A DNA stretch of 31,586 bases from Scatosoma sp964459515 (GCA_964459515.1 CAYWML010000008.1:1-31586); one strand, 5' to 3'. Positions 23,678 through 31,586 are shown, counted from the stretch's first letter. Notes: generated by a model not told the origin, from the letters alone. Numbers and translations: made by a program.

Positions 23678-25813
23678 TTAGAAATCGAAATCTACTTTCT
23701 TTTCCTTCGTCGCTTTAATGAAACCTTCATCGAAAAGCTGTTTCGTCGATTCGTATCCGAATTCCTTGGTATAGTCCACTTTCTGATACTCGAAATCTCT
23801 TTCCGCGCCGAGCTTCTGCGCCAAGCACCCTACCAAACGAAGGGCTTTCTTCGCCGCCGCGTCGCTCTTGATCTTTACCATGAACGGCGTGCTTTCATAA
23901 GCTTTCTGCGCGCTGACGTCCTTTTGATGATATACGGTCTGCTTAAATTCGGGATCGTTGGGATCTAACGCAAGATAGAAGCAAAGCGTTTTACCGCTGA
24001 TATTGATTTTCGCAATCGTATCCCGTCCGTAGTTAAAGCGATCGCCGTGCCAGCTTACGTTGGAATTTAACCGCTTATACGCAATCAATTCGTTTTTGAT
24101 ATCGCTGTAATATTCCTTGATCCGTTCGTCGCTCTGTTTCATCTTCGCGGTGAAACTTTTCTTCAAGCGAACGACCAAACCCGTTTCTGCGTCTACAAGC
24201 TGATCGTCGATCTCTTCGTAGGCAGGCGTTGCCGCAACGGCAAGTTCTTCCTCGACGGGGGCAACTTCTGTTTCTACAGGCACAGCGTCTTCAACGGGTG
24301 CCTGTTCAATTGGGTCCGAGACGACCTCCTCAACCGCAACTTCTTCTGCGATCTCCTCGGTGGTCTCTTCTTCCGCAACGGGAGCTTCTTCGACGACTTC
24401 TTCAACCGCTTCTTCAACGAGCGCAGCCTCTTCCGCAACGGGTTCTTCTTCCGTATCCGCTACTTCCGCTTCTTCTACGGGAACGCACGTCACGCACAAC
24501 TGTTCCGCAACGCCTTTCGCAATCGCGTCGATACCTTCGGCGTCGATGACGAGATCGTATTCTGCTTCGTCCGAGCCGACCTTGTCTTCGACGATTTCCG
24601 CGATACGATCGTAGTCAACGGGATCGGGCAGAATTTGCGCCGCTTGCGCCGCTTGGCATACCTTATCGTAATCGATAGCTTCTACGCATTCCGAAAGCTT
24701 ATCCGCAACTTTGCTTGCGATGCCTTCGATGCCATCTTCGTCCAAAACGACGTCGCAGGTCTGTTCGGCATTCGCCGTCATTTTTTCCACTACGCATTCC
24801 GCGATGCAATCGCAATTGACTTCGGGAGCGGCAGGAACGGCAATCTTTTCCGCAACGAGTTCCGCCAAACGATCGTAATCGATCTCGGGTGCGGCAGGAA
24901 CGGCAATTTTCGTTGCAACGAGTTCTGCCAACCGATCGTAATCGATCTCGGGAGCAGGTTGCGCCGCCGCGCAAGCTTCAATACGCGCATAATCGATCTT
25001 TGCGGGAGCGGGCAAGGATTCGATGACCTTTTCCGCCGCGCCGTAGATGATACGGTCGTAATCGATTTTCGCTTCGACGGGAGCGGCCGGAAGTTCTTTT
25101 TCTTCCGTACCTTTAATCTCGTTCAAAAGCTCCAACAGCTTATCGCCGACTTCTTCGACGATACGGTTATAATCCACGTTTTCCGCAACGGGAATACCGG
25201 CGATCGCTTCCAACACCTGACGGTTGCTTTCGGAAACGCTCTCCTGCGTTTTCTCGTTGATATTCTCCGTAAGTTTAACGTAATCGTCCTCCGTAGGAAG
25301 GAAGCCCGTCAACTTCGCTTGGATTTCGGCAAGCGCGTTTTCGATTTCTTCAAGCTTCGCCTGCTTTTCGACAACGGCGTTCAACTGCGGTTTCAAATCG
25401 TCGCTAAGGAGCGTATAGATTGCATCGCAAGAAGCCTGCAAACCCAAATCGTTGCTTTTAAGCGTTTCCGTTGCTTTCAAAATCGCTTGGAGCTGTTCCA
25501 AAGCGGCAAGGCGCGCCTCTACGGCTTTCAACTGCTCGAACAAGTCGTTCGATATAGACTTAGACAAGCTGTCGTAAATCGTTTGATTCTGCTTATAGCT
25601 GAAACGAATTTCTTGCGCAACCGCCTTCATCTTTTGATCCAAACGCTGTTCCGTTCCGCCGTATGTATCGGTAATCTGCTTGGAAATGTACAGCAAGTTC
25701 GCCGCATTTTCTTCATTTCCTTTTCTGATTTCCGTTTCCAACATGTTCAAAATTCCTTGAACGCTCATTTCCGGCATCTGCGCTTCGACATTCTTATGTT
25801 TCTTACCGCCCAT
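23678..25813 (-). CDS. Large coiled-coil protein with DYDR repeats and conserved C-terminal domain, function unknown
   Basis: The 711-residue acidic protein has no signal peptide or membrane segment. Residues about 10-200 are predicted coiled coil (heptad-like Leu/Ala/Glu/Lys). Residues about 215-440 hold seven to eight imperfect repeats of the form IDYDR-(I/L)-AELVA-K-I followed by a Pro/Ala linker. Two are almost identical 21-residue units. Residues about 445-560 are an extremely acidic Glu/Val/Ala/Pro linker. The last ~140 residues form a globular domain (VVRLKKSFTAKMKQSDERIK, then YYSDIKNELIAYKRLNSNVS, GKTLCFYLALDP) that I associate with uncharacterised clostridial proteins. It looks like a cytoplasmic scaffold or cell-organisation protein; this is a guess. 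It has its own promoter and probable terminator. GAGGT precedes the ATG. Confidence 0.85.
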   Translation of the reverse strand: MGGKKHKNVEAQMPEMSVQGILNMLETEIRKGNEENAANLLYISKQITDTYGGTEQRLDQKMKAVAQEIRFSYKQNQTIYDSLSKSISNDLFEQLKAVEARLAALEQLQAILKATETLKSNDLGLQASCDAIYTLLSDDLKPQLNAVVEKQAKLEEIENALAEIQAKLTGFLPTEDDYVKLTENINEKTQESVSESNRQVLEAIAGIPVAENVDYNRIVEEVGDKLLELLNEIKGTEEKELPAAPVEAKIDYDRIIYGAAEKVIESLPAPAKIDYARIEACAAAQPAPEIDYDRLAELVATKIAVPAAPEIDYDRLAELVAEKIAVPAAPEVNCDCIAECVVEKMTANAEQTCDVVLDEDGIEGIASKVADKLSECVEAIDYDKVCQAAQAAQILPDPVDYDRIAEIVEDKVGSDEAEYDLVIDAEGIDAIAKGVAEQLCVTCVPVEEAEVADTEEEPVAEEAALVEEAVEEVVEEAPVAEEETTEEIAEEVAVEEVVSDPIEQAPVEDAVPVETEVAPVEEELAVAATPAYEEIDDQLVDAETGLVVRLKKSFTAKMKQSDERIKEYYSDIKNELIAYKRLNSNVSWHGDRFNYGRDTIAKINISGKTLCFYLALDPNDPEFKQTVYHQKDVSAQKAYESTPFMVKIKSDAAAKKALRLVGCLAQKLGAERDFEYQKVDYTKEFGYESTKQLFDEGFIKATKEKKVDFDF
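24828..24953. repeat. Two tandem 63-bp repeats in the coiled-coil gene
   Basis: 24828-24890 and 24891-24953 are near-identical 63-bp units encoding the 21-residue EIDYDRLAELVA-type repeat. Flanking units have diverged more, which points to recent duplication of one unit within an older array. Confidence 0.85.
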
Positions 25814-26019
25814 GATTTACCTCTTTCGTCCGTTTGATTACGGACAGCTCTCCTTTTATAATTTTAATTTTTTCGTCCGCGGTGTGTCCGCCTTGAAAAA
25901 AATTATAATTCCGAATTTACTTACAACGGGCGCACGCCGTGCAAACGACTCGTTTTGCCGAGCGCGCCGTCCTCCCGATTTCATCGAGAAAAAAGCAAAA
26001 TGCTACTTTTACAAGCACT
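25814..26019 (-). other. Long 5' leader of the coiled-coil gene, no gene seen
   Basis: About 200 nt between the promoter and the ATG at 25813. It contains a perfect 6-bp hairpin GTCCGT/ACGGAC (25828-25833, 25840-25845) just upstream of the ribosome binding site, and a second AAAAGGAG with no usable start codon. A 42-codon open frame beginning around 25982 lacks a ribosome binding site. No known riboswitch recognised. The AT-rich stretch 26049-26161 beyond the promoter separates it from the ATPase gene and shows only weak hairpins. Confidence 0.4.
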
Positions 26020-26048
26020 ATTATAACATATCTAATCGTTTCGGTCAA
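26020..26048 (-). promoter_or_regulatory. Sigma-A promoter of the coiled-coil gene
   Basis: On the minus strand TTGACC (26043-26048) and TATAAT (26020-26025) are 17 bp apart. Transcription would begin near 26013. Confidence 0.85.
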
Positions 26049-26161
26049 GGGTTTCGCGAAAAAAAAACGGGTTTTTTACAACTTTTTTTCAAGTTTTTTC
26101 GTATTTCAACGCGAACATGGGTGCTTCTACCCGTTTTTTCTTCTTTTTCGACTTCGCCTGC

Positions 26162-28807
26162 TTACTTTTTCTTCCGCTCGCGACGGCGTTGTATCCATTT
26201 TACGAGTTCCACGACGGGAATGATCATAAACCCGAGCAAGATTGCCAACGCGTATTCCGCAAAGCCGACCGGCGTAAAGCCGAACGCGTTCGCCATAAAC
26301 GGAATTTCGCAAACCGCCGTCGTCGCCAAAAGCGAACCGACCGTAGCCGCCAACAACAGTTTGTTCTGTTTCTTCATGCTAAACAAGCTCTGCTTTTGCG
26401 AGCGCATATTCAAGCTGTGGAATATCTCCGCCATGGACATCGTCAAAAACGCCATCGTTATGCCGTGCGCGCTTTCGCCCAACGTCCAAACGCCCTCCGC
26501 AAGGCGATGCCCGAGAAAATAGGAGAACAGCACCAACACGGAAAGCACCAAACCTTGATACAGCACGTTGACACCCAATCCGTCTGCGAATATACCCGAC
26601 TTGGCGTCGCGCGGTTTGCGTTTCATGACGTCCGCCTCCGCGTCCTCCATACCCAACGCAAGCGCAGGCAAACAATCGGTGACGAGATTTATCCAAAGCA
26701 GGTGGGCAGGTTCTAACAGCGTAAAACCCAAGATCGTCGCGATGAAAATGCCCAGCACCTCGCTCATGTTGGAAGCGAGCAAGAATTGAATGGCTTTACG
26801 GATATTGTCGTAAATGCGTCGTCCCTCTTCCACCGCGCCGACGATTGTCGCGAAGTTGTCGTCCGTGAGTACCATGTCCGCCACGTTCTTCGTTACGTCC
26901 GTACCCGTAATGCCCATGCCGACGCCGATATCCGCCGCCTTGATCGAAGGAGCGTCGTTGACGCCGTCGCCCGTCATTGCCGTAATAAATCCCGCGTTTT
27001 TCCACGCGTTTACGATACGCGTTTTATGTTCCGGCTGCACGCGCGCGTACACGCCGATATTGCGGAACTCTCGCGCAAACGTTTCTTCGTCCATTTCGTC
27101 GAGTTGTGCGCCCGTAAGCGCGTGTATGCCCTCTTCGAGAATGCCCAACTCCTTGGCAATCGCCACAGCCGTATCGACGTGATCGCCCGTGATCATAACG
27201 GGACGAATACCTGCCTCGCGGCAGCGTTCGATCGCCGTTTTCACTTCTGGACGAACGGGATCGATCATACCGCAAAGCCCCGTAAAGCAAAGCTGCATTT
27301 CCAAGTTTTCCGCTTCATAAGCGTCGGGCGTATTCTGCCAAACGCGTTCCGCGCATGCCAACACGCGAAGGGCGCGATCCGCCATCGCCTTGTTTGCCGC
27401 CAAAATTTGCGCTTTATACGCTTCCGTCATCGGCGTGACGTTGCCGTTTTCGAGGTAATACGCGCAACGCTCGATCACGACATCGGGCGCGCCCTTCGTA
27501 TACTGTACGCAACCCGTTTCCGCAGTATGTACGGTGGTCATCATTTTTCGATTGGAATCGAACGGCGCTTCGCCCACACGCGGATACGCGCGTTTCAATT
27601 CGTATTTCGGAAGAGAAAGCTTGTTTGCCCACGCAACGAGCGCGGTTTCCGTAGGTTCGCCCGTGAGCGCGCCGTCCTCGGCAAGCTCCGCGTCGCTACA
27701 CAGAGCCATACCCCTTGCGATTCGGCGTTCGTCCTCGCCGAAGTGCTCCACGACGGTCATTTTGTTTTGCGTAAGCGTACCCGTTTTATCCGAACAGATG
27801 ATCTGCGCGCAACCGAGCGTTTCCACCGCCGTCAGTTTGCGAATGATCGCGTTGCGTTTCGACATATTCGTAACGCCGATGGAAAGCACCACCGTAACGA
27901 CGGCGGCAAGTCCTTCGGGAATCGCCGCGACGGCGAGCGAAACGGCAATCATAAACGAATTCAAAGCGAAATCGAAATTCAAGTTGCCGCCGGCGCGAAT
28001 GAGTTGCACGCCGAATACGACGACGCAAATGCCGAGGACGAGCCACGTAAGTATCTTGGAAAGCTGATCGAGCTTCCGTTGCAAAGGCGTACGGCTCTCC
28101 TCTGCCTGCGCGAGTGCGTCGGCGATTTTGCCCATTTCCGTCGCCATGCCGACCGCCGTAACCGCCATCGCGCCGCGGCCATAAACGACCGTACTGCCCA
28201 TATACGCCATATTCTTGCGATCGCCGAGCGGCACGTCTTTCCCGTTTTCCGCGCGCAACGCCTCCGTAGTTTTATTGACGGGAAGCGATTCGCCCGTAAG
28301 AGCGGCTTCTTCGATCTTCAAGCTGGCGCAATCGATAATTCGTCCGTCAGCTGGCACGGCATCGCCTGCCTCCAACAGCACGATGTCCCCGACGACCAAA
28401 TCTTCGCTCGGCACGCAAACAAACTTGCCGCCGCGCAGTACCTTAGACGTCGCCGCGGACATTTTTTGCAGGGCTTCGATGGCTTTTTCCGCCTTGCTCT
28501 CCTGCAACACGCCGAGCACGGCGTTGACGATTACGACCGCCATAATGATGATGACGTCGGCAAAGCTCTCCTGCTTCGCGACGGCTATAACGCCGCTGAT
28601 CGCCGCCGCAACGATCAAAATAATGATCATCGGATCGGCAAGCTGTTCCAAAAATCGCCGTACGATCGATTTTTTCTTTCCTTCCGCGAGCTTGTTTTTG
28701 CCGTTCGCGGCGAGCCGTTTTTCCGCCGCTTCCGACGATAAGCCCGTCTCCGAAGCGGTGTTCAACTCGCGTAAAACAGTGTCCTTTTCTTCGCAATAAA
28801 AACGCAT
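26162..28807 (-). CDS. P2A-type cation-transporting ATPase, probable Mn2+ (or Ca2+) exporter
   Basis: The 881-residue membrane pump has the SERCA-like plan: cation ATPase N-domain (1-70), TGES (171-174), M4 PEGL (297-300), the phosphorylated D340 in CSDKTGTLT, KGAPD in the nucleotide domain, MTGDGVND in the hinge and NLVTDCLPALALG in M6. These fit calcium-type P2A ATPases. It is preceded by its own consensus promoter, a yybP-ykoY riboswitch and an intrinsic terminator. This riboswitch class senses Mn2+ and turns on exporters, so manganese efflux is the better functional call than calcium; selectivity is not proven by sequence. GGAAGGAA precedes the ATG. It appears monocistronic. Confidence 0.9.
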   Translation of the reverse strand: MRFYCEEKDTVLRELNTASETGLSSEAAEKRLAANGKNKLAEGKKKSIVRRFLEQLADPMIIILIVAAAISGVIAVAKQESFADVIIIMAVVIVNAVLGVLQESKAEKAIEALQKMSAATSKVLRGGKFVCVPSEDLVVGDIVLLEAGDAVPADGRIIDCASLKIEEAALTGESLPVNKTTEALRAENGKDVPLGDRKNMAYMGSTVVYGRGAMAVTAVGMATEMGKIADALAQAEESRTPLQRKLDQLSKILTWLVLGICVVVFGVQLIRAGGNLNFDFALNSFMIAVSLAVAAIPEGLAAVVTVVLSIGVTNMSKRNAIIRKLTAVETLGCAQIICSDKTGTLTQNKMTVVEHFGEDERRIARGMALCSDAELAEDGALTGEPTETALVAWANKLSLPKYELKRAYPRVGEAPFDSNRKMMTTVHTAETGCVQYTKGAPDVVIERCAYYLENGNVTPMTEAYKAQILAANKAMADRALRVLACAERVWQNTPDAYEAENLEMQLCFTGLCGMIDPVRPEVKTAIERCREAGIRPVMITGDHVDTAVAIAKELGILEEGIHALTGAQLDEMDEETFAREFRNIGVYARVQPEHKTRIVNAWKNAGFITAMTGDGVNDAPSIKAADIGVGMGITGTDVTKNVADMVLTDDNFATIVGAVEEGRRIYDNIRKAIQFLLASNMSEVLGIFIATILGFTLLEPAHLLWINLVTDCLPALALGMEDAEADVMKRKPRDAKSGIFADGLGVNVLYQGLVLSVLVLFSYFLGHRLAEGVWTLGESAHGITMAFLTMSMAEIFHSLNMRSQKQSLFSMKKQNKLLLAATVGSLLATTAVCEIPFMANAFGFTPVGFAEYALAILLGFMIIPVVELVKWIQRRRERKKK

Positions 28808-28875
28808 TTTATTCCTTCCTTTTAATTATTTTTTATTGTAAGCGTCTTTCGAGAAAATCTCGTCCGACGTAAAGT

Positions 28876-28902
28876 AAAAACAGGTACGGCGAACCGTACC
28901 TG
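28876..28902 (-). terminator. Regulated terminator of the Mn2+ riboswitch
   Basis: CAGGTACGG and CCGTACCTG (28881-28902) form a perfect 9-bp stem closed by a TTCG loop (minus-strand reading), then TTTTT. It lies between the aptamer and the ATPase gene, so it is the expected expression platform: Mn2+ binding should favour readthrough. Confidence 0.9.
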
Positions 28903-28937
28903 CCCGTTGATGCATATAGACGGACTCGTTGCGGCTT

Positions 28938-29040
28938 CACCGACAATGAGTCTCGCAAATTAAGACAAGCCAGACCGAAAACGGCAGTGTTGTTGACTTG
29001 TCACGCGTAAACACGCGTATGCTACTCCCTCAAAAAGTTG
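28938..29040 (-). ncRNA. yybP-ykoY (Mn2+-sensing) riboswitch aptamer
   Basis: The minus-strand RNA shows the class hallmarks: GAGGGAGTAGC at the 5' side, a hairpin ACGCGT-GTTT-ACGCGT, ACAAGTC pairing with GGCTTGT through GACAAG/CTTGTC, a GCCG/CGGT-capped arm, and GCGAGACTC closing the junction. The order matches the L. lactis yybP-ykoY element. It lies directly after a consensus promoter and before an intrinsic terminator and a P-type ATPase gene, a known regulon member type. Confidence 0.88.
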
Positions 29041-29047
29041 CAATATG

Positions 29048-29076
29048 AGTATAGCACGACCGTGCGCGCTTGTCAA
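29048..29076 (-). promoter_or_regulatory. Sigma-A promoter of the Mn2+ riboswitch-ATPase unit
   Basis: On the minus strand TTGACA (29071-29076), a 17-bp spacer and TATACT (29048-29053). Transcription would begin near 29041, right at the 5' side of the aptamer. Confidence 0.88.
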
Positions 29077-29101
29077 GCGTTTTCGACCGTTTTTTCGAGA
29101 A

Positions 29102-29896
29102 TTACTCTTCTTCCTCTTCGGGAAGTTCTACGTTGTGGTATACGTTCTGCACATCGTCGTGCTCTTCCAACGCGTCCAACATTTTTTCAAACGTCGCAAT
29201 CTTATCATCGGGAAGCGTAATTCTGTTCTGCGGAATCATAGCGACCTCCGCCTGCACGAAACGAATTTTCGGTTCTTCCTCGTCGTTGCGCTTGCCCTTC
29301 GGCGCAGCCGCCATAAGCTCTGCGTTCTTTGCTTCCAAATATTTACGCACTTCGGAGAAGTTTTCGGGAGCGGTGAATATCTCGTACACGTCGTCGCTCG
29401 TCACGACGTCGTCCGCGCCTGCCTCCAACGCATACTCCGTCATGGTATCCTCGTCCAACTCCACCGTTCTCTCCACGACGATATAGCCTTTGTTGTCGAA
29501 GTTGTAGGAAACGCAACCGTTTTGCCCGAGCTGTCCGCCGTGCTTGCTCAAAATCGCGCGAACGTCGCCTGCCGTACGATTGATGTTATCCGTCAACGTG
29601 ACGATAATAACCGCCGAGCCTGCCACGCCGTAGCCTTCGTAGGTGAGCTCCTTATAATCCGCGCCGTTCATCTCGCCTGCGGCTTTTTTAATACTGCGCT
29701 GAATATTGTCGTTGGGCATGTTCGCCGCTTTCGCCTTTGCGATAATGTCGGCAAGTTTGCTGTTCGTTTCGGGATTGGGGTTCGATTTTGCGGCAACGGC
29801 GATTTCTCTGCCGATCTTCGTGAAAATTCTGCCCTTTGCGGCGTCTGCCTTACCCTTTTTTGCCTGTATATTGTGCCATTTGCTATGTCCTGACAT
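29102..29896 (-). CDS. yebC: YebC/PmpR-family protein
   Basis: The 264-residue protein starts MSGHSKWHNIQAKKGKADAA, the family signature. It has the three-domain YebC layout, with NPETNSKLADIIAKAKAANMP (about 41-61) and GYGVAGSA (89-96). YebC proteins were long annotated as DNA-binding regulators; more recent work on the family (mitochondrial TACO1, bacterial YebC) shows relief of ribosome stalling at polyproline stretches. It is slightly longer than usual, with a charged insert around 200-210 (GKRNDEEEP). AAGGAG lies eight bases before the ATG. It follows the SpoU methyltransferase by 23 nt and the ribosomal-protein cluster, a translation-related setting. Confidence 0.95.
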   Translation of the reverse strand: MSGHSKWHNIQAKKGKADAAKGRIFTKIGREIAVAAKSNPNPETNSKLADIIAKAKAANMPNDNIQRSIKKAAGEMNGADYKELTYEGYGVAGSAVIIVTLTDNINRTAGDVRAILSKHGGQLGQNGCVSYNFDNKGYIVVERTVELDEDTMTEYALEAGADDVVTSDDVYEIFTAPENFSEVRKYLEAKNAELMAAAPKGKRNDEEEPKIRFVQAEVAMIPQNRITLPDDKIATFEKMLDALEEHDDVQNVYHNVELPEEEEE

Positions 29897-29919
29897 ACCG
29901 TTTTCTCCTTATTTTTTTC

Positions 29920-30666
29920 TCAATCAAACGTTTCGCGCTTTAATTCATACATGAGTATCCCTGCGGAGATTGCCGCGTTCAAGCTTTCTTGCGTAGCTTG
30001 CATGGGAATGCGCACGGTGTAGCGTGCGCGTCTAAAAGTTTCCTCGGAAATTCCGTTCGCCTCGTTGCCGATCGCAAGCGCGAATTTTTCGGGCGGACAA
30101 AACGAGAATACGTTTTCGCCCGACATATCCGCCGCGATCAACGGCATGTCCCCGAGCGCGGACAAAAGCTCTTCGCGGCTGCCGCGATAGAGTTTCGTGA
30201 AAAATATGCCGCTCATGCTCGCGCGGACGCATTTCGGGGAATAGGGATCGGCGCAAGTATCCGTCATATAGATTTCTTCGTAACCTGCGGCGTTCGCCGT
30301 CCGAAGGATAGTGCCGACGTTCCCCGGATCGGCAACGCCGTCCAAAAAAAGACAGCTTTTCGACGGAGAAAGGATTTGCCGACACGGAATCGCCACGCGG
30401 CAAAGTATGCCTTGCGGCGTTTTTTCGTCGGAAAGGTAGCGTAAAACGTCGTCCGAAACGCGCGTAATCTCCGCGCCGCAACGGGGCGTTTCGCCGTCAT
30501 AGCTTTCGGAAACGAAAATATGCTCGACGGAAAGCGGACTTATAACGCACTCCGCCGCCATTTTTCTGCCTTCGACGAGAAACGCGCCTTGCTCCTTTCT
30601 GCCCTTTTTCTCTTTTAACGCCGCCGCGCTTTTTATCAGCGGATTGTTTTTCGAGGTTAAAATCAT
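29920..30666 (-). CDS. SpoU/TrmH-family RNA 2'-O-methyltransferase
   Basis: The 248-residue protein has an N-terminal substrate-binding domain (starts MILTSKNNPLIKS, with FLVEGRKMA). A SPOUT trefoil-knot domain follows with LDGVADPGNVGTILRTA (motif 1), AIGNEANGIS (motif 2) and IPMQATQESLNAAISAGILMYEL (motif 3, where family members usually have G rather than A-T-Q). It probably methylates 23S rRNA (RlmB/YsgA type). It lies downstream of rplT, a common arrangement, but behind the rplT terminator. The ATG at 30666 has no visible ribosome binding site and is only about 20 nt from the terminator, so expression may rely on readthrough. Confidence 0.9.
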   Translation of the reverse strand: MILTSKNNPLIKSAAALKEKKGRKEQGAFLVEGRKMAAECVISPLSVEHIFVSESYDGETPRCGAEITRVSDDVLRYLSDEKTPQGILCRVAIPCRQILSPSKSCLFLDGVADPGNVGTILRTANAAGYEEIYMTDTCADPYSPKCVRASMSGIFFTKLYRGSREELLSALGDMPLIAADMSGENVFSFCPPEKFALAIGNEANGISEETFRRARYTVRIPMQATQESLNAAISAGILMYELKRETFD

Positions 30667-30686
30667 GTCGATAGCGTAAAACAGGG

Positions 30687-30723
30687 AAAAAGCCTTTTAC
30701 TTGAAACAAGTGAAAGGCTTTTT
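30687..30723. terminator. Intrinsic terminator after rplT
   Basis: AAAAAGCCTTTTACTTG (30687-30703) pairs over 17 bp (one wobble) with 30707-30723 around a 3-nt loop. It ends in a T run on the minus strand, 8 nt after the rplT stop. Confidence 0.93.
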
Positions 30724-30730
30724 GTTACGA

Positions 30731-31081
30731 TCAAAGTGCCGCTTTGGCTTTTTCGACGAGCTGCGCGAATGCCGCCGCGTCGTTTACTGCCAAATCCGCA
30801 AGAACCTTTCTGTTCAAGTTGATCCCGGCAACGTTCAAGCCGTGCATAAGCTTGCTGTACGAAATCCCGTTGATTCTTGCCGCCGCGTTGATTCTCGTGA
30901 TCCAAAGACGACGGAAATCTCTCTTTCTCAGTCTTCTTCCGATATACGCATAATTCAACGACTTCATTACGGCTTCTCTTGCGATTCTGTACGATCTGCT
31001 CTTGCTGCCGTAATAGCCTTTGGAAAGTTTGAAAATTTTTCTACGCTTTTTAACCGCGTTTACTGCTCTCTTAATACGCAT
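30731..31081 (-). CDS. rplT: Large-subunit ribosomal protein bL20
   Basis: The 116-residue basic protein starts MRIKRAVNAVKKRRKIFKLS and contains YIGRRLRKRDFRRLWITRIN (51-70), diagnostic of bL20, which binds 23S rRNA and is needed for early 50S assembly. GGAG lies about 11 bases before the ATG. It is third in infC-rpmI-rplT; L20 represses this operon in Bacillota through a leader that would lie beyond the right edge. Confidence 0.98.
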   Translation of the reverse strand: MRIKRAVNAVKKRRKIFKLSKGYYGSKSRSYRIAREAVMKSLNYAYIGRRLRKRDFRRLWITRINAAARINGISYSKLMHGLNVAGINLNRKVLADLAVNDAAAFAQLVEKAKAAL

Positions 31082-31101
31082 AACCTATTCGTTCTCCTTT
31101 C

Positions 31102-31302
31102 TTATTTCTTATAAGGCATCATGCTCTTAACGGTGTTTTCCTGCGTAGAAGCAACGAGTGCACCTTGGCGCAAATGTCTTTTTCTCTTTCTGTTCTTCGT
31201 TTCCGCTTTGTGATTTTTACCGCTGTGCGATCTGTTCACTTTGCCGGAACCCGTAAGCCAGAAACGTTTTTTCGTACTGCTATGTGTTTTCTGTTTAGGC
31301 AT
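31102..31302 (-). CDS. rpmI: Large-subunit ribosomal protein bL35
   Basis: The 66-residue protein MPKQKTHSSTKKRFWLTGSG is the bL35 N-terminus, with the usual Lys/Arg-rich body and HLRQGALV near residue 44. GGAGGA precedes the ATG. It sits 20 nt upstream of rplT and about 79 nt after infC. The gap to infC (31303-31381) holds a short CCCGA/TCGGG hairpin without a T tract. Confidence 0.98.
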   Translation of the reverse strand: MPKQKTHSSTKKRFWLTGSGKVNRSHSGKNHKAETKNRKRKRHLRQGALVASTQENTVKSMMPYKK

Positions 31303-31381
31303 ATATTTGTCCTCCGAATTTTTTATCGTTTTTTTTATTAACTTGTCCCGAAAGTTTCGGGCTTTGTCCTTTGTTTGCGCC

Positions 31382-31586
31382 TTATTTCGCGGGAGAAAGA
31401 ATCATCAAAATGTTTCTGCCTTCCGTCTTCGGCTCTTTATCCATAACCGCCTTGCCGCCGAGCATGTCGAAGAAACGGCGCATGACGTCGATGCCCATTG
31501 CCGCGTGCGCCTGCTGTCTGCCGCGCATGCGAATGGAAACCTTTACTTTGTTTCCGTCGCCGAGCATTTCCGCCGTCTTTTTCGCC
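31382..31586 (-). CDS. infC: Translation initiation factor IF-3, C-terminal part (cut by window edge)
   Basis: The last ~67 residues of IF-3 are visible and open to the right edge. The frame reads AKKTAEMLGDGNKVKVSIRM, then RGRQQAHAAMGIDVM and a typical ILSPAK end, matching the C-terminal 30S-binding domain. It is the first gene of infC-rpmI-rplT; its N-terminal part and the L20 leader lie outside the window. Confidence 0.95.
   Translation of the reverse strand, partial: AKKTAEMLGDGNKVKVSIRMRGRQQAHAAMGIDVMRRFFDMLGGKAVMDKEPKTEGRNILMILSPAK

Noticed and set aside
24635..25837. 400-codon plus-strand open frame opposite the coiled-coil gene
   Set aside because: Repetitive Phe/Arg-rich translation that mirrors the minus-strand repeats; no start signals. 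Same explanation for 15708-17222 (plus) and 4562-5596 (plus).
25857..25984. 42-codon ORF in the leader of the coiled-coil gene
   Set aside because: No ribosome binding site and unremarkable composition; more likely chance.
26786..28741. 651-codon open frame on the plus strand opposite the P-type ATPase
   Set aside because: It is a codon-bias shadow: no ribosome binding site, Arg/His-rich low-quality composition and no family motif, while the minus strand carries every P-ATPase motif.

Overview
The window reads as chromosomal DNA of a Bacillota bacterium, most likely an uncultured-type gut member of class Clostridia. The evidence is the infC-rpmI-rplT cluster, RNase J, a TrmR/U32 pair, a long-form PurL, yybP-ykoY control of a P-type ATPase, strong AGGAGG-type ribosome binding sites and textbook sigma-A promoters. 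Genus cannot be read from the sequence. No phage, transposase, CRISPR array or plasmid gene was seen.

Layout. 1-6632 (minus): a translationally coupled purine operon, purE-purF-purM-purN-purD-purL (purL runs off the left edge), behind a sigma-A promoter and a ~310-nt leader with two tiny ORFs and a hairpin. 6728-8365 (plus): a GH13 alpha-glucosidase. 8366-8555: two strong inverted repeats between convergent genes. 8556-12362 (minus): a three-gene unit of a lipoprotein tyrosine phosphatase, a YgjV membrane protein and an unclassified TIM-barrel glycosidase-like protein. 12529-12706 (plus): tRNA-Pro(CGG) with promoter and terminator. 12705-14102: a TetR regulator divergent from an HXXEE membrane protein, sharing a symmetric operator/promoter. 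14110-15190 (plus): an EamA transporter. 15234-17285 (minus): two CobW-type metal GTPases, one with a His/Cys-rich tandem repeat, the other with a YcgQ-like C-terminal domain. 17421-23566 (minus): rnj, trmR, U32 tRNA hydroxylase, asparaginase and M29 aminopeptidase. 23678-26048 (minus): a long coiled-coil/repeat protein of unknown function. 26162-29076 (minus): a P2A ATPase under a yybP-ykoY Mn2+ riboswitch. 29102-31586 (minus): infC (partial)-rpmI-rplT, an intrinsic terminator, then a SpoU rRNA methyltransferase and YebC.

The strongest oddities are these. PurF has lost the N-terminal catalytic cysteine and part of the oxyanion hole of its glutaminase domain, while its phosphoribosyltransferase and Fe-S residues remain. 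The glycosidase-like protein and the coiled-coil repeat protein belong to families I cannot name. The paired CobW GTPases have complementary metal-site features. The TetR/HXXEE intergenic region carries one inverted repeat that can serve as promoter in both directions and as operator.
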